From: Onchocerca volvulus
Lineage: Eukaryota > Nematoda > Chromadorea > Rhabditida > Onchocercidae
Length of the DNA stretch: 64,000 nt
Direction: 5' to 3'
Assembly (NCBI GenBank): GCA_000499405.2
Contig: HG738140.1
Span: 8,025,560 to 8,089,559 of the forward strand
Position 1 is the first letter of the stretch, and every line of letters starts with the position of its first letter. The notes beneath the pieces are model-generated. The model ran no database searches, was not told the origin of the DNA, and was given only the letters and a program-made list of their open reading frames with translations. Both the position numbers and the translations under genes were made by a program. Below are positions 14,176 through 26,109 of the stretch, piece by piece.

Positions 14176-14360
14176 CGATCTTCTTAATCGTGACAATGAT
14201 TAAGGCTTCTTGAATTGTCTTCGATCTTCTTAACCGTGACAATAATTGTGATTCTTGAATTGTCGCCAATTTTCTTAACCGTGACAATAATTGAGAGTTC
14301 TAGAATTGTCGTCGATCTTCTTAACTGTAACAATTGTTGAGAGTTCTTGAATTCTGTTCT
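14176..14360. repeat. 46-bp tandem repeat, about four copies
   Basis: The phrase CGATCTTCTTAACCGTGACAA recurs near 14176, 14222, 14267 and 14313, giving a period of 45-46 bp. Each unit continues with a variant of TTGAGAGTTCTTGAATTGTCG. Copies differ by point changes and the last decays into flanking sequence. Because the period is not a multiple of three, the 60-codon minus-strand frame across it is a by-product of the repeat. Confidence 0.8.
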
Positions 14361-15041
14361 ATTATTCTCGATACCTTCCGATATTTTAAACTTGGGTGAT
14401 TAAATCTTTATTATAAAATCTGATAACACGACAAAATACATAGCGATTACAATTCAATCATATCAATAACAATTCCAATGACAAAGCAATTTTAATAGCG
14501 ACAATGTAATCCATAAGAAGATATAGACTGATACACCCCACCTAGTAACAATAAGGTGCCATTTTTAGCGCATGAGAGCGCGTCTTTTTTGGCACGTGAC
14601 CTTGGCTACAATAAAGAATAAAGATTACAAAGCCGTTTGACCTATAAACAAAAAAATATGTTCACATCCAATAAGATTAACAAATCATTTGAAAATCAAG
14701 AATCACTTATTTTCTTGTACTCCTCGCGATTTCAGCGAAATGTGGCATCACATGATATCTCTCCAAACGCCGGTTATCTGTGTCACGAACACGTCTTATT
14801 TGCATAGAGCCTTGTGTTTTTAGCAAACAGCTGAAATTATTTTTTTAATTTATTCATCCAGTTCAAAAAACTGTTGAAATTTTTAAAAATATAAAAACTT
14901 GAATTCGGGAAAGATCTTAGAAGCTAAGCAGAACTGTCCGTTATCCTTTCAGTTCAATTCATGTTCCTTTGAATTTCTGTGAAAGTTAAGTTTTAAAACT
15001 TGATTTTAAATATACAATTGCAGTGAATTGATTTTCCTTGA

Positions 15042-15072
<31 letters not shown>

Positions 15073-18000
15073 TCTGTTAATAAATTTAAATTTTCCTTAT
15101 ATTTATTTCATTTTCTCATTTTTTCATTCTTTGCAAAAATGCTTTAGCTTTCATGTGTTGGTTACGTGAAGAGCATAGATTTTCAAACTAATTATCAATA
15201 ATATGATGAATATCTAATTTTAATCAACAATCGATTTATGAAATTAAAAGTTTTTTAGCATGCAATAGTGAAAGAAATATTGCTCTTTCTCCATCTGTAA
15301 AAGTTTAAGATACAATTTATTCTGAAATGAACGAACTCAATTAATTACTATCATTTATTTAAAATCATATGATTCGGAAAATAAGTAGGATGCTCACCTT
15401 GTCACCATTGATTTCAAGAGCACCGAAACAATTAGACAAGATAAAAAACAAAAGAACTATAACGAAGAAAAAGTCATGGAATATAGAAATGGAAATTTGA
15501 GATCAAAAATAAAAATGTAAAATTGAAAATTTCAACCATTAAAAATCATTAAAACTGATATGTTAGACAGACAGGAAAAAAGCTAAAAAGATTATTTGTT
15601 TAACAGCTTACAAATTGATTGATCCAATAGTTTTTCCATAGAAAATAAATTCATAAGATCTGTGCGTTAGGAAGATTCACGTAACTATTATTTTATAAGA
15701 AAAGATTATTCTCTCTGCTTCAGAGAGAGGTTTCTAGATGTTCGATCGTCAGCCGAACTCTTTCCATCTATTCAAAACTGCTCGAAAATATTTCCGTACA
15801 GTTCCAGGAGATTAACCTGAACGATTTGTAAATTTATCTCTTATGATAAATTCAAGAACAGTTTATTATGAGAGATAAATTTAAATCATGAGAGAATAAA
15901 GTATGAGAAAATTGTTAAACAATTTTCAAAAGTCAAGAACAGTGTTATTACGAGAGAATATGAACAAATTAAACAATTTTAATCTATTATTAATTTGGAT
16001 AAACTGTGAAGTCAAAAGATTTGAAAAATTAAGAAATTTATCTTTTTAAGAAGAGAAAATTGACTTTAAAATCATTATATCTTCGTACGGACCGCATGCT
16101 AAATAACTGTAATCAATTTGTCTATAATATCAGCAATAATATAAATATTTGTCAGATACTCTAAAAATAATATAAATTATAATATAAATGTTTGTCAGAT
16201 GTCTATTATGAAACTTAATGAAATTCTGCTTAATATACCACAGTTTTGCATAAATTATTAGCTTCATTTACGAAGTTAAGCACTTGTCTTAAATATTCTC
16301 CAAAATTTGCATCATAGCTCAGAAATACGGTAATGAATGCTAGCTTTAATTATTTTATGTTATTCTGCAGGAAGATTATTAGTATACAATCCGTTACCTT
16401 AATTTCTATGTTTCCAATATGTTTTAGGGACACTATCTCGTTTGAAAACGTTATAACTAGTGCATAACTACTCTGCTGTTTTTCTATTGTTATAGTTGGC
16501 TTGCTAAAATACAAATTAAGGAAATTCTGCAAAATATCGGATTTTCTTTTATTTATGCAAATTTTTCTGACTTTTTGATTCTTCGCTTTTCTGTTTTGTT
16601 CCATGCACAGTAAATTTATTTTGTCCATGATTTTTAGTTTCTACACTGTTATTTTGGAAAAAGGAAACAGTCGTATTTTGCATTTATTCATTATTATTAC
16701 TGTTGTTAATTCTTACAATATAATTGATGATGAAGTCGAAGAAAGTTAGAAAAGAGTCGTTCACAGTTTTTGAGTTCCTAAGATCAACTTCATAATGTCA
16801 TAGATTTGTTGAATAGCAATGTCTGATTTGGCCATTTTTTGGCTCTATCTCGGAGCTTTTCAGTGTTACCCAGCATGAATTTTTGATTTCAGCTTCAGAT
16901 TCCATTTTATATTTGACTTCGATTTTTAGTAATTAATTTCATTTCATGCATCCAAATATTTTTATTCAAATCAAAAATATAGAAATCGAATTCCCTAATT
17001 TGCATAAAATGATTTCTTTTCAATCTACCTACCTACATATCTACCTTGAGATTCCATTTCATGATGAGAAAATATCACACTTCTTCCAACGGATTTCTTT
17101 ATGTGATTTATGGCTGCAATTTAAAACAGCAGAAGAAAAACAAAGAATGGAGAGATATCAAGCAATTCTTTTTTTCAACAGAAATATATTACCGAAAAAA
17201 CTCCAAGTGATCCTTATGTTTGGTTTTCAATAGAAGATTCCCTGTTCAAATGCTTCATTTTGTAAATATCATGCAATATAATGTGAGAAGAAGCATTGAA
17301 TGCTCGATAAAATTCGATTAATCGAATAATTTGAACGATCACAAATGTCGTGGCATTCCAGAAGGAGAAGTCTATCATTGTAGGAATTTGCATAATTTGC
17401 TCCTATATATCAGCACTATTTGTTAAAAGTTTCAATTTCTGCATTAAAGTTATCTTTAGACTTCATGAAGTGGATTTTTCAAGACTGTATAGAACGGTTA
17501 AACATAGTTAAACTTCATAAAAACAATGCAGACACAAAATCAAGAAGTTTATCAGTGAAAATTTTTCAGCAATAATGCATGGAGTAATTCTGTGGAATAA
17601 CGGACTTTATATGGTATGACGTTTAGCGAATGTAGTTTTTAAAAAATTATTCGTTTGTCACAATCACACTTTTTGAGAAGTAAATTTATTTGCTTACATA
17701 TCTTACTAATTTAGATGAACAAAGTAATTTCATGTATTATATAAATGAGGCATTCAATCATCTGCACGTAGCTTTGTTTTATTTTCTTTCAATTATCATG
17801 AAGTTCCTATATTTGTCAAATACCAGTAAAAAATCCATTTCTCGATGCCTACGAAAAATAAGAAGTTTTTCAGATCATCTTTGTATCTAGTGATCATTCA
17901 ACATTCTCTCTTCGCCCTAAACAATTAGTTTAAAATGATGGATTTTCAACTGTTTGAGGTAGATATTGTTGTCATGGATTGCTTATTGTTTGTGGAAATT

Positions 18001-18339
18001 GCGGAGAAATTATGAAAAATATTGAAGACAACAGCAAAATTAGAAAAAAGTAAACAGAAAAATCAATGATTTTAATGGCAAACAATCTCAGCAGGACACC
18101 ACATTCTTCTCGAGGAAATGGTAGCTGTTGAAAATAATTTGTAATATAAATATGTTAGCATGACTCATCATCTAACATAAACTTAAATGAATGTTATATT
18201 ACCGGATGTAATGAATATTACAATATCAATGTAATGAAAACATTTATCTAATTTTCATTTTCCCATCCAGTTACTAAGCTTATATTTTGAATATTGTGAA
18301 GATCTCTTTAGATTATCATTCTTAAAAATGTGATAGTTA
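14361..18339. other. Gene-poor AT-rich region
   Basis: It contains a poly(A) tract near 15045-15064 and scattered short open frames (16350-16628 on minus; 16946-17233 and 17690-17890 on plus). None has splice context or a recognisable domain, and their composition follows the local AT content. No RNA gene was recognised. Confidence 0.4.
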
Positions 18340-18756
18340 GCTGATATTGAAAAAGCATTCCTCAGTGAAGCCTTAATGAATATAAGAGAATTTCTTCCAA
18401 ACAATCAAGAATATAACGAAATCATTCCAGGAAAAGATCGAGCAGAACAAAAAGCGCTCTTAGACGACGAACGCAAACAGAAATAACAAGTCAAATCCAA
18501 TAATGAAAGATTTATTTCTGATGACAATAGTGTTTATATCAAGATCTAAGAAACGCCTAAAACGGAGTGTAGTTGGATACCTGATATTCCGTTCAATGTA
18601 CCAAGTAAATGGAATGGCGAAGAATTCAATGCTCAAGTAATATTAATAGAATCGTACCATAATTTCTACATTTCAAGCAATTTTTATTGCTGTACAGATC
18701 CATTTTGTTCGGGCGACTGCAGCAAAAAGGAATTAACATTTGGTTTTATGGACTAG
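18340..18756 (+). pseudogene. Decayed reading frame with two in-frame stops
   Basis: One frame stays coding-like for 139 codons but is broken by TAA at 18484 and TAA at 18547, ending at TAG 18754. The first segment begins ADIEKAFLSEALMNIREFL. ADIEKAFL resembles the reverse transcriptase block of BEL/Pao retroelements, and a MNxREFL stretch occurs further along the same domain in such elements, so this may be an internally deleted retroelement relic. The last segment is different: it has a Cys-rich patch (YCCTDPFCSGDC) that I cannot place. What is seen is one interrupted frame; the retroelement origin is weak inference. Confidence 0.4.
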
Positions 18757-20133
18757 TTTTAAAATTTTCAACAGCTGTAAAAAATTCAGAGTCACTTTGA
18801 TGGACTGTTGGACATTAGCTTTTGGTTAAATAAGCGATCAATCAAAAATTAACAATTTCACTTAATTTCCAATATTAAATGCAAAATCTTACTTCTTCTT
18901 GATTTTTTTCATCGTAAAAATTCATGGTGAGGATAGTAAAACAAAAAAAAAGTTGTAAAACTTTTGTTTCATTCATCTTTTATGAATAATTTATAACATA
19001 ACAATGATAAATTGATACAACGATTCGCCATTCATCACTAATCATAACATAAAGTTTTTTCATAACACCTGTATAGTTCTTCTAAATTTGGAAAATGCAT
19101 CGAAAATCCTGATTCTATTCAGATTTAATTTTAAAAGATTTAAAAAATAGATTCAAATTTCGAAAAACAATAAGCTACAATAAAAACAATTTTTATCTTA
19201 CATTAATTATTTCTATCATATGATTATTGTATGTTCCGATAGTACAAACATGAAAATTTAATCGGAACTTTTGTAACAAAATAATATTAAATAAGACATA
19301 ATAAACAAGAATAAAATATCTCGACATACCAAGTTATGTCTCCAACCAGAATTATAAAGATATTTTGTTTCAAATATGCTATAAATATTAGAATCACTTT
19401 CAGAATTATACAAGGATTTAATGAAGAATTGAGGAAATTCTATGAATACGAATAAAATCGATTAATCCACAATTTATAAATATCAAATGATATAATTGTC
19501 GGATCTAATGTAAAATATGTGCATAAAATAATAATATATTCCGAAAACAAAAAAACTTTGCCATCAAAAAAAAAAAGAAATTACTTGATTCATTAGCATT
19601 AAAAACACGTCATCTAAGTGAAAGCATGAAGAACCAAAGATGATGTGAGATGAGAGCAAACTGATTTTAGTCAATCAAAAGAACAAATGCAGATTTATAA
19701 CAAACAGTATATTCTGGATTTAACGTGTTTAGCAGAGGTATTACTTTAACACAGCAGGGCGGGTTTTCTTCCCTCATATGATGTTAGATTTTCGCCATCC
19801 TAATTTGTTTTCTGGAAGATATTTTGAATTTTCATATAGTTTCTTCAGCAAGATTATTTGCAAAATGCATAAAATCTAATAGCACGATCTAATTTTTATT
19901 TTAATTTTGAATGAAGTAAATGTTTTACAGAAAGTAAATAGAAAAACGTACAGATTAATATAATATGCGTTATATATAAAGACTTTTTACATATTATCAT
20001 ATTAGATTAGCTGACGATGCATTGTTTCCTCTTTGATATCTTCTCAATTGAATTTATAAAGAAAGGTAAAGAATGGAGCAAAATCGTGCTAATTTCGATA
20101 AGTAAATTATGAATTTTCGCCTTAATTGTATAT
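18757..20133. other. Intergenic region downstream of the METTL4-type gene
   Basis: Very AT-rich, with no supported frame on either strand. It should contain the 3' end of the METTL4-type transcript, which runs leftward into it. Confidence 0.5.
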
Positions 20134-23100
20134 TCAAACAAAATATCGCTTATTTTGTAGTTTAGCCGCTTCAAATCCAATAGTTGTTGTTCGTGGCAAT
20201 AAATATCTACCGTACAGTTCCAATTGTACCGCTAATTCTTTAAGAATTCCAAGCGCTTGTAATACTGGAAGCAACGGTGGTTTTCTTGAATGAATTGCAG
20301 ATGGAGTGCTAAAAATTGAAAAATGGCCAAAAATAGTAGAAAATTATGACAATCAAATTAAGACATTATTAAATAGGATGGATTGAAAAATCCTTCAGTA
20401 CTGATAACTGTGAACCCAAATTTTTTCTTTAATAAATCTATTGGAAAAATTAAAAATTCTGAGTTTAAGTCAATCATCCAAACATATTAACAAGACTCGA
20501 ACTTCCGGCTGCTTATATAGGTTACGAAAAAAGAATTGATAAGACTTTCATGCATACTTCACTTCCTTCATTCATTGGTTTTCTAGTTCAGCTGATGGTA
20601 TGTCAAAAATATTAAAAGAATTCAGGGTATTTAGTGAGGCATATCTGCTGATGACCTGAATTATTGGAGTACATCTTTCTTGCTATATTTGACTAATACT
20701 TTTTATTTTTGTTCAGCAATTAAATAAAAAATCAAGTTTTAACTAATATCTTTGTTACTGGTCAAAAGTTTCTTGGAATATATATCAATATATCTTAACA
20801 ATATCTTATTGCTAAAAGTAAAATTTTGTGAATACTGAAAAATATGCCTGATTAGCACAAATTCATCGACGATATTCATATAGTGTGAAGCACTGCTAGA
20901 AGCAAACACAATGCTTTCAAAAGGTTGCTTATGTTGGCTATTCAAGCTGTAAACGGGTTCGCCATTGTTTGTCACCTAAAAACTTGAAATAAACACAAAT
21001 TATATTAAAATAATTACAAGCCCTCTTAAGATAAAGAATCAGCAAATGTACTTTAACAGGTCAAAATATGTGCTACTTCAGTATCTTATAGAAATCTTAA
21101 ATTTGATCACAAAAAGAAAATGTAATATTGTTTACTTCATGTATAACCTAAGTGTAAAAATAGGAAAAAATTTTAATTTTAGAACAAATGAAAATTACAG
21201 GTGATCTCTAAATTCAATTTAATTTGATTGGTACAGGCGAAATTTTTAAGTCGAATTCTCTGATTAAATTAAGTATGGTTTAGATATGGTTAATTTTCAA
21301 AAATCGACAATGATGTAAGATTACTACAAAAAAACCGTCAAGCAAACTACAAAGACATGAAATACAAAATTAATAATAGTGAAATCACTTTAAGCCATCG
21401 CCAAGTAGCAATTTTTTCGAAACCGAAATATTCGATCATATCATCGACAAATTTAAGGTGCCTTATATTATTTGTAACCCATATTGCGAGCACTCCTGAT
21501 TCCGTTAAAAGTTCCGGTATATGTAAATCAGACATCCATGACTGATCTTCATAAGTTGGATAACTGCAAGATGAGCATTACAATTTTCCCATCAGACGTC
21601 TTTTTCATTACTAAAATTTTTTCCTTATTTTTTAGCTTTGCAAAAAAAGAAAAAAAAAATTAATTATTTCGGAAACATTTTACTTACGCATTTTTTCTTT
21701 TAACAGATTTATTCTCCCAAGGCGGATCCAATAATATGAAATCAAACCGTTTCCCATCTGAAATGAATGACTTATTTCTTAGTTGCTTATAGAAATTTTA
21801 TCAACAGAGATTTGCAAAAGAATTCGTCCAGTCAATAAAAATTATGAAAACATTGCAACTAAAGAAATGCAATAATTTACAAAAATGAAGCAAAAAAAGA
21901 ATTTTTTAGCTTGAGAAAACATTGTTCAAAATTTAAATCGCTTGTTAATATATAAACTCACGTCTGACCAGCGCCCTTGATGCACATACATCGTTGATGA
22001 TGAAGGAAGAGAATGGAGGTAAGATGAATTCTTCACCTTTGCATTCGGCTGTCATAACTTTTGATTCAGCATTTACCCACATTATCAGTTCGTTTGAAAT
22101 ATCATCAATACTTCTAAATGAATGAATATATGAATATTATGGGAACGAAGACATAAAAATTTTCAGATAAAGAAGAAAATACAGAACAACATGGATAAAT
22201 TGGAACAACTTATGAAGCAATATATATAGGCCAGATCATGCTTTTATGTAGTATTAACAATGAAAAAATTGAGGCTATATTGGAAGGAGTAGTATCTCTA
22301 AGAAATATCAGAATATACATATCGCTAAGAATTATTTCAAAAAGCGTTTTAAATATTTTAATCAACAGCAAATTTTTTAAAAAAGAATTTAAAAAAAGAA
22401 AAAATTTTTCTCAATAATTACTAGTCTTCCAACATAAAATCCAAACATGAAATCATCGAAATTACCTTTTCTCTTCATTTAAACATATTTCTCTGATATT
22501 TTGTTTTATAATGCACTGTTGCTTCACATAACGAGATAATGGACAAGGAACTGAAATTGCAGTGCGAGCTAATTGTCGTGCTAGGCAATTATTGAAATTT
22601 AGTGAGGCTTCAACGGAAGAACATGGTACTGGCTCGTACTGTTTTTTGGTAAATGCATCCATCGCGATTGCCTTTCTTAGTATTTTCTTTAAAATAACGC
22701 TGACCTAAACAAAATTTCAAATAATTTAGAAGTGATGTAAAGCAAAATTAAACGAAATATATAAAAATAATATAATATTAAGCAAATAACGAAAATACTT
22801 CAAAAAAGAAATGAAGTCTGATAAAAATTATTTGCCTTACTGAACCATTTGGAGTAATCTCGCGAAGTAATAACAAAAGAAACACTGCTAAAATACTTCT
22901 TTTCAAAAACAAAAAAAAAAAATTTACATCATGTAAATCGGAAGTGACATTTGAAGACATATGATGTTTTCGTTTCCGTTTTGGCTTATTTTTGTTTGTG
23001 ACAGAATCTTTTTCAAATATTGCAGAAGCCTGTGAATCCATTCGAAATGGCGATTCAATGGCATAGAACCTTCGATTTGGCAGACTGAAATGAAGGACTG

Positions 23101-23371
23101 AGCAAATTAACATCTGTAGATTTAAAAATTTTTTGATTTCAGAGTCAGAAAAAAATTTGTTCGAATTATTTAACTTGTAATTTCGACAACAATTATCAAT
23201 AAAAATAATAAAATCAACACCTATTTATCACACTTCTTTTATAACTTCAACTACAATTCATCAAATTCACCTGCTATCTGCATAAATAGTTTCGTAATAA
23301 GCATTTTCATCGAGCACTGCCAAATCAACACTTCGTACTCGAATTATCTTTTGAAAAGCTGACTCAGCCAT
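20134..23371 (-). CDS. damt-1: METTL4/DAMT-1-type N6-adenine methyltransferase (MT-A70 family)
   Basis: Eight exons on the minus strand: 23371-23271, 23084-22841, 22704-22466, 22113-21962, 21757-21688, 21563-21389, 20975-20848, 20308-20134; 427 residues. The MT-A70 domain is clear. LLDPPWENKSVKR carries the catalytic DPPW at about 256-259, followed by PELLTESGVLAIWVTN, WRWLKVTNNGEPVYSL, HKQPFE and PSAIHSRKPPL, all matching METTL4 order. LPPFSSFIINDV before the DPPW exon matches the METTL4 lead-in. The family makes N6-methyladenine in DNA or snRNA using S-adenosylmethionine; C. elegans DAMT-1 was proposed as a DNA 6mA enzyme. Odd points: the seventh intron appears to start with GC, not GT. The second exon reads through a poly(T)-coded hydrophobic run (about 22880-22927) that may be a misplaced or very short intron. 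The N-terminus is basic and poorly conserved. It is the last gene of the EBP2-ZIP-METTL4 line. Confidence 0.88.
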
Positions 23372-24529
23372 CAAGTTGAGTATTTTGTAAAATTTACATA
23401 TAATTCATGATTTCTCGTCTCATGTTTTAGTTCAGTCAATTTGCCACGAAAAAATCAGTTGAAAAATCGTACCACATCATTAAGCTTTTTTATTAAAAAG
23501 ACTTGCATATCTAAAAATTAAAGAGTATCGAAGAAATATCTACGCATAAAATAGAGATATCCAATATGCGGATGAAAGCGAAAATTTTCAATCGTAATAA
23601 ATAGAAAATGCTCAAAGAATACTGTAAAAATTAAAGAGCATCGAAGAAATATCTCGCATAAAATGGAAAAATGAGTGGATAGATGATGACATACAAGCTG
23701 GAAGGCAGAGGACTAAGCAATTTGTAAAATAATCCATTCCTGGTAATCTCAAAAAATATATATATAATTACGATCAGGTCACAGTATCTCCTAAGACGGA
23801 GAAATACATACTATATTTCTTACAAAAGTTTTTATGCAAATGTTCAGTACTTGTTTCTTTGGAATAATACTATATAATTTGGTATAACATGCAATATTCG
23901 ATAACGATAACGATAGACAATAGTACACAAAAAAAAGACTTTCTTTAAATGCACAATACGTGACTAATATCATAAATCGATAAAGGCAAAAGTTGAAGAG
24001 GAAGAAAATCACTTGTACCTATAATAAACAAGAAAATATAACAGTTTATAACATATAATTTTTGCAAAGTATTCGAAGAGTTGTTCCTAGAATTACAGCA
24101 AAGGAACAAAATCTCTTCCCTTCTCTCTTCTCGATAACTATCGGAATATATTTCACTTCTGATTCTTTTACATTGATTTCATTTAAGCTTCTGATTGCTC
24201 TTAGGTGATAGTGTTCTTACAATTTTTTGTTCAGATATTAAGAAGTTTTAAATACTGGAAACTCTCTAAATACGAAAAAGTGAAGCTTGCATAATGAAAA
24301 GTTACATATAGGTACTAACTACAAGATAGGATTATAATAACTAAAAATAAAAATCGAACTGCAAAAAAAGACATAAAAATCAGAAAGGGATACATAGGTA
24401 TCCGAAAAAATAAAAACTTTCCCAACTTTCAACTTATAATTCAAGCGAATAGCTGTAAATATATCATAGAAAGAGATGAATTTCGTTAAAAAATACTTTT
24501 AAAAACCGCAAAACTTCGAACAGCAATAA
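23372..24529. other. Spacer between the METTL4-type and ZIP genes
   Basis: About 1.2 kb without a supported exon; the 73-codon minus-strand frame at 23791-24012 is AT-driven and has no context. If the three minus-strand genes are one polycistron, this spacer is long for the usual nematode operon but would hold the ZIP polyadenylation site and the METTL4 trans-splice acceptor. Confidence 0.4.
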
Positions 24530-26047
24530 TCACATACGGCCATTTTCCATATGGGTTATTGAAGTGACTTCTGTTACAGTTTGTTGAGATAATGAATATG
24601 AAGAATGTGTGAAAATAATCTTAACAAAAAAGAACGTAAATACACCGATAATTACAGCCAATGCTTTAGATAGGCCTTGTCTAACGTTATGCTCATGAGC
24701 TTTCAATTCGGAACTCAGCATTTCGACACAAGCAACATAAATGAATGTTCCAGCTGCGAATCCTTCCAATATAAATCGAATCAACAATGCAAAGAACGTT
24801 TCCATGGAATTTACCTGAGAACAGCAAAATTTTTTAAAAATGATGAAATTCTTCTAAATGAAGAGTTATTTATGATAACCGAATACAAAGAGGGAATAAA
24901 GGAAAAGTTTAAAAAGCTTTTTTTTTTCTTTTTTTAAGAACAGCAAATAATGTCTTCATGCGGTTGCATCCTTTCAAATTCATAAGAGATTTTTTAATTA
25001 ATAACTGGTCTCGATATTTTTTGCAAATCTTCAATTTTGTAATTTTTCACATTACTTCATTTCTAAGTTTTCGATCGAACTTTGAAATTTGAAAAATTCT
25101 CCTCATATCATTCAACTGACGAGAAAATAAGTGTATTTCTTTTTGGCAAAACTCACTTTGAAGTGCTGAATATTTGTTCTAAAAAATGTCAGAATACCAA
25201 CTAAATCAAAATAATTTGAAGAAAAAAAAAAAAAAAAAAGGGTAGAATATGCATTAACATTAAAACAGTATCATAGTTATAATACTAACATTCAAGTCTA
25301 AAAAATATTCAATTTTTTGAAGATATAACTTACTACAATAGATAATGACATCCCCATCGGGATGCCGCTTGCCAGTATCACTGATGACATGAATGCTCTT
25401 TTTGGAGTAGTCTTCTGTTGTGCTAAGCTAACACCCAAAGCAAATGAGCATAGTACTTCATGGATCATAATAGCAATCAGAAGACTGTAGAACTCTGTTG
25501 AAATCAGCTGCAAATAAATTCTGAACTAAATTTTGTGGTAACTTGCAAGTAATTCAGAGTATTTCATTCTTTAAACCGTGCATGACTACAATTACACATT
25601 CAAATATTTAAGTTTAATTTTTTGTTCAAAATATGTCTTCGTTATCACCTTTAGAAATACTGTTATTAATGAAAAAATAGTCAAAGCCTTGAGAAAAACG
25701 ACATACTCAGATCGATCAAAACACAATAATTAAAAATTAAATAGTATTATATGCACAAAACAAACAGTTATAAATTTAAACAAATAACTCAAAGTCTTAA
25801 TTTGCAGGCCAAAAGATTGCTCCAATAGCTACAAAAATGAAAGCGGCTGAAAAAAATGCCGGTAATAAGTAGGAATTGCAAGATATCTAAACTACAGTCA
25901 ATTACGTCTGATCGCATGAATACTTCATGACCAATAATTATTGAATTCTAAAAACCGAAAACAAATCTAGTAGATATCAGTCTCTGTCAATATCTGGCAA
26001 AAATTTTTCATACAAATATGTAAAAATTAACGTTAGTTGCGATAATC

Positions 26048-26109
<62 letters not shown>

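Noticed and set aside
14105..14287. 60-codon minus frame with repeated SRLRK motif
   Set aside because: By-product of the 46-bp tandem repeat.
16350..17890. Frames of 66-95 codons in the gene-poor region
   Set aside because: No domain, no splice signals in phase, and composition equal to background.
25801..25990. Minus-strand hydrophobic frame (GIFFSAAFIFVAIGAIFWPAN-like) in a ZIP intron
   Set aside because: Looks like a membrane helix, but ZIP helices 4 and 5 join perfectly in phase without it and it has no clear exon borders.
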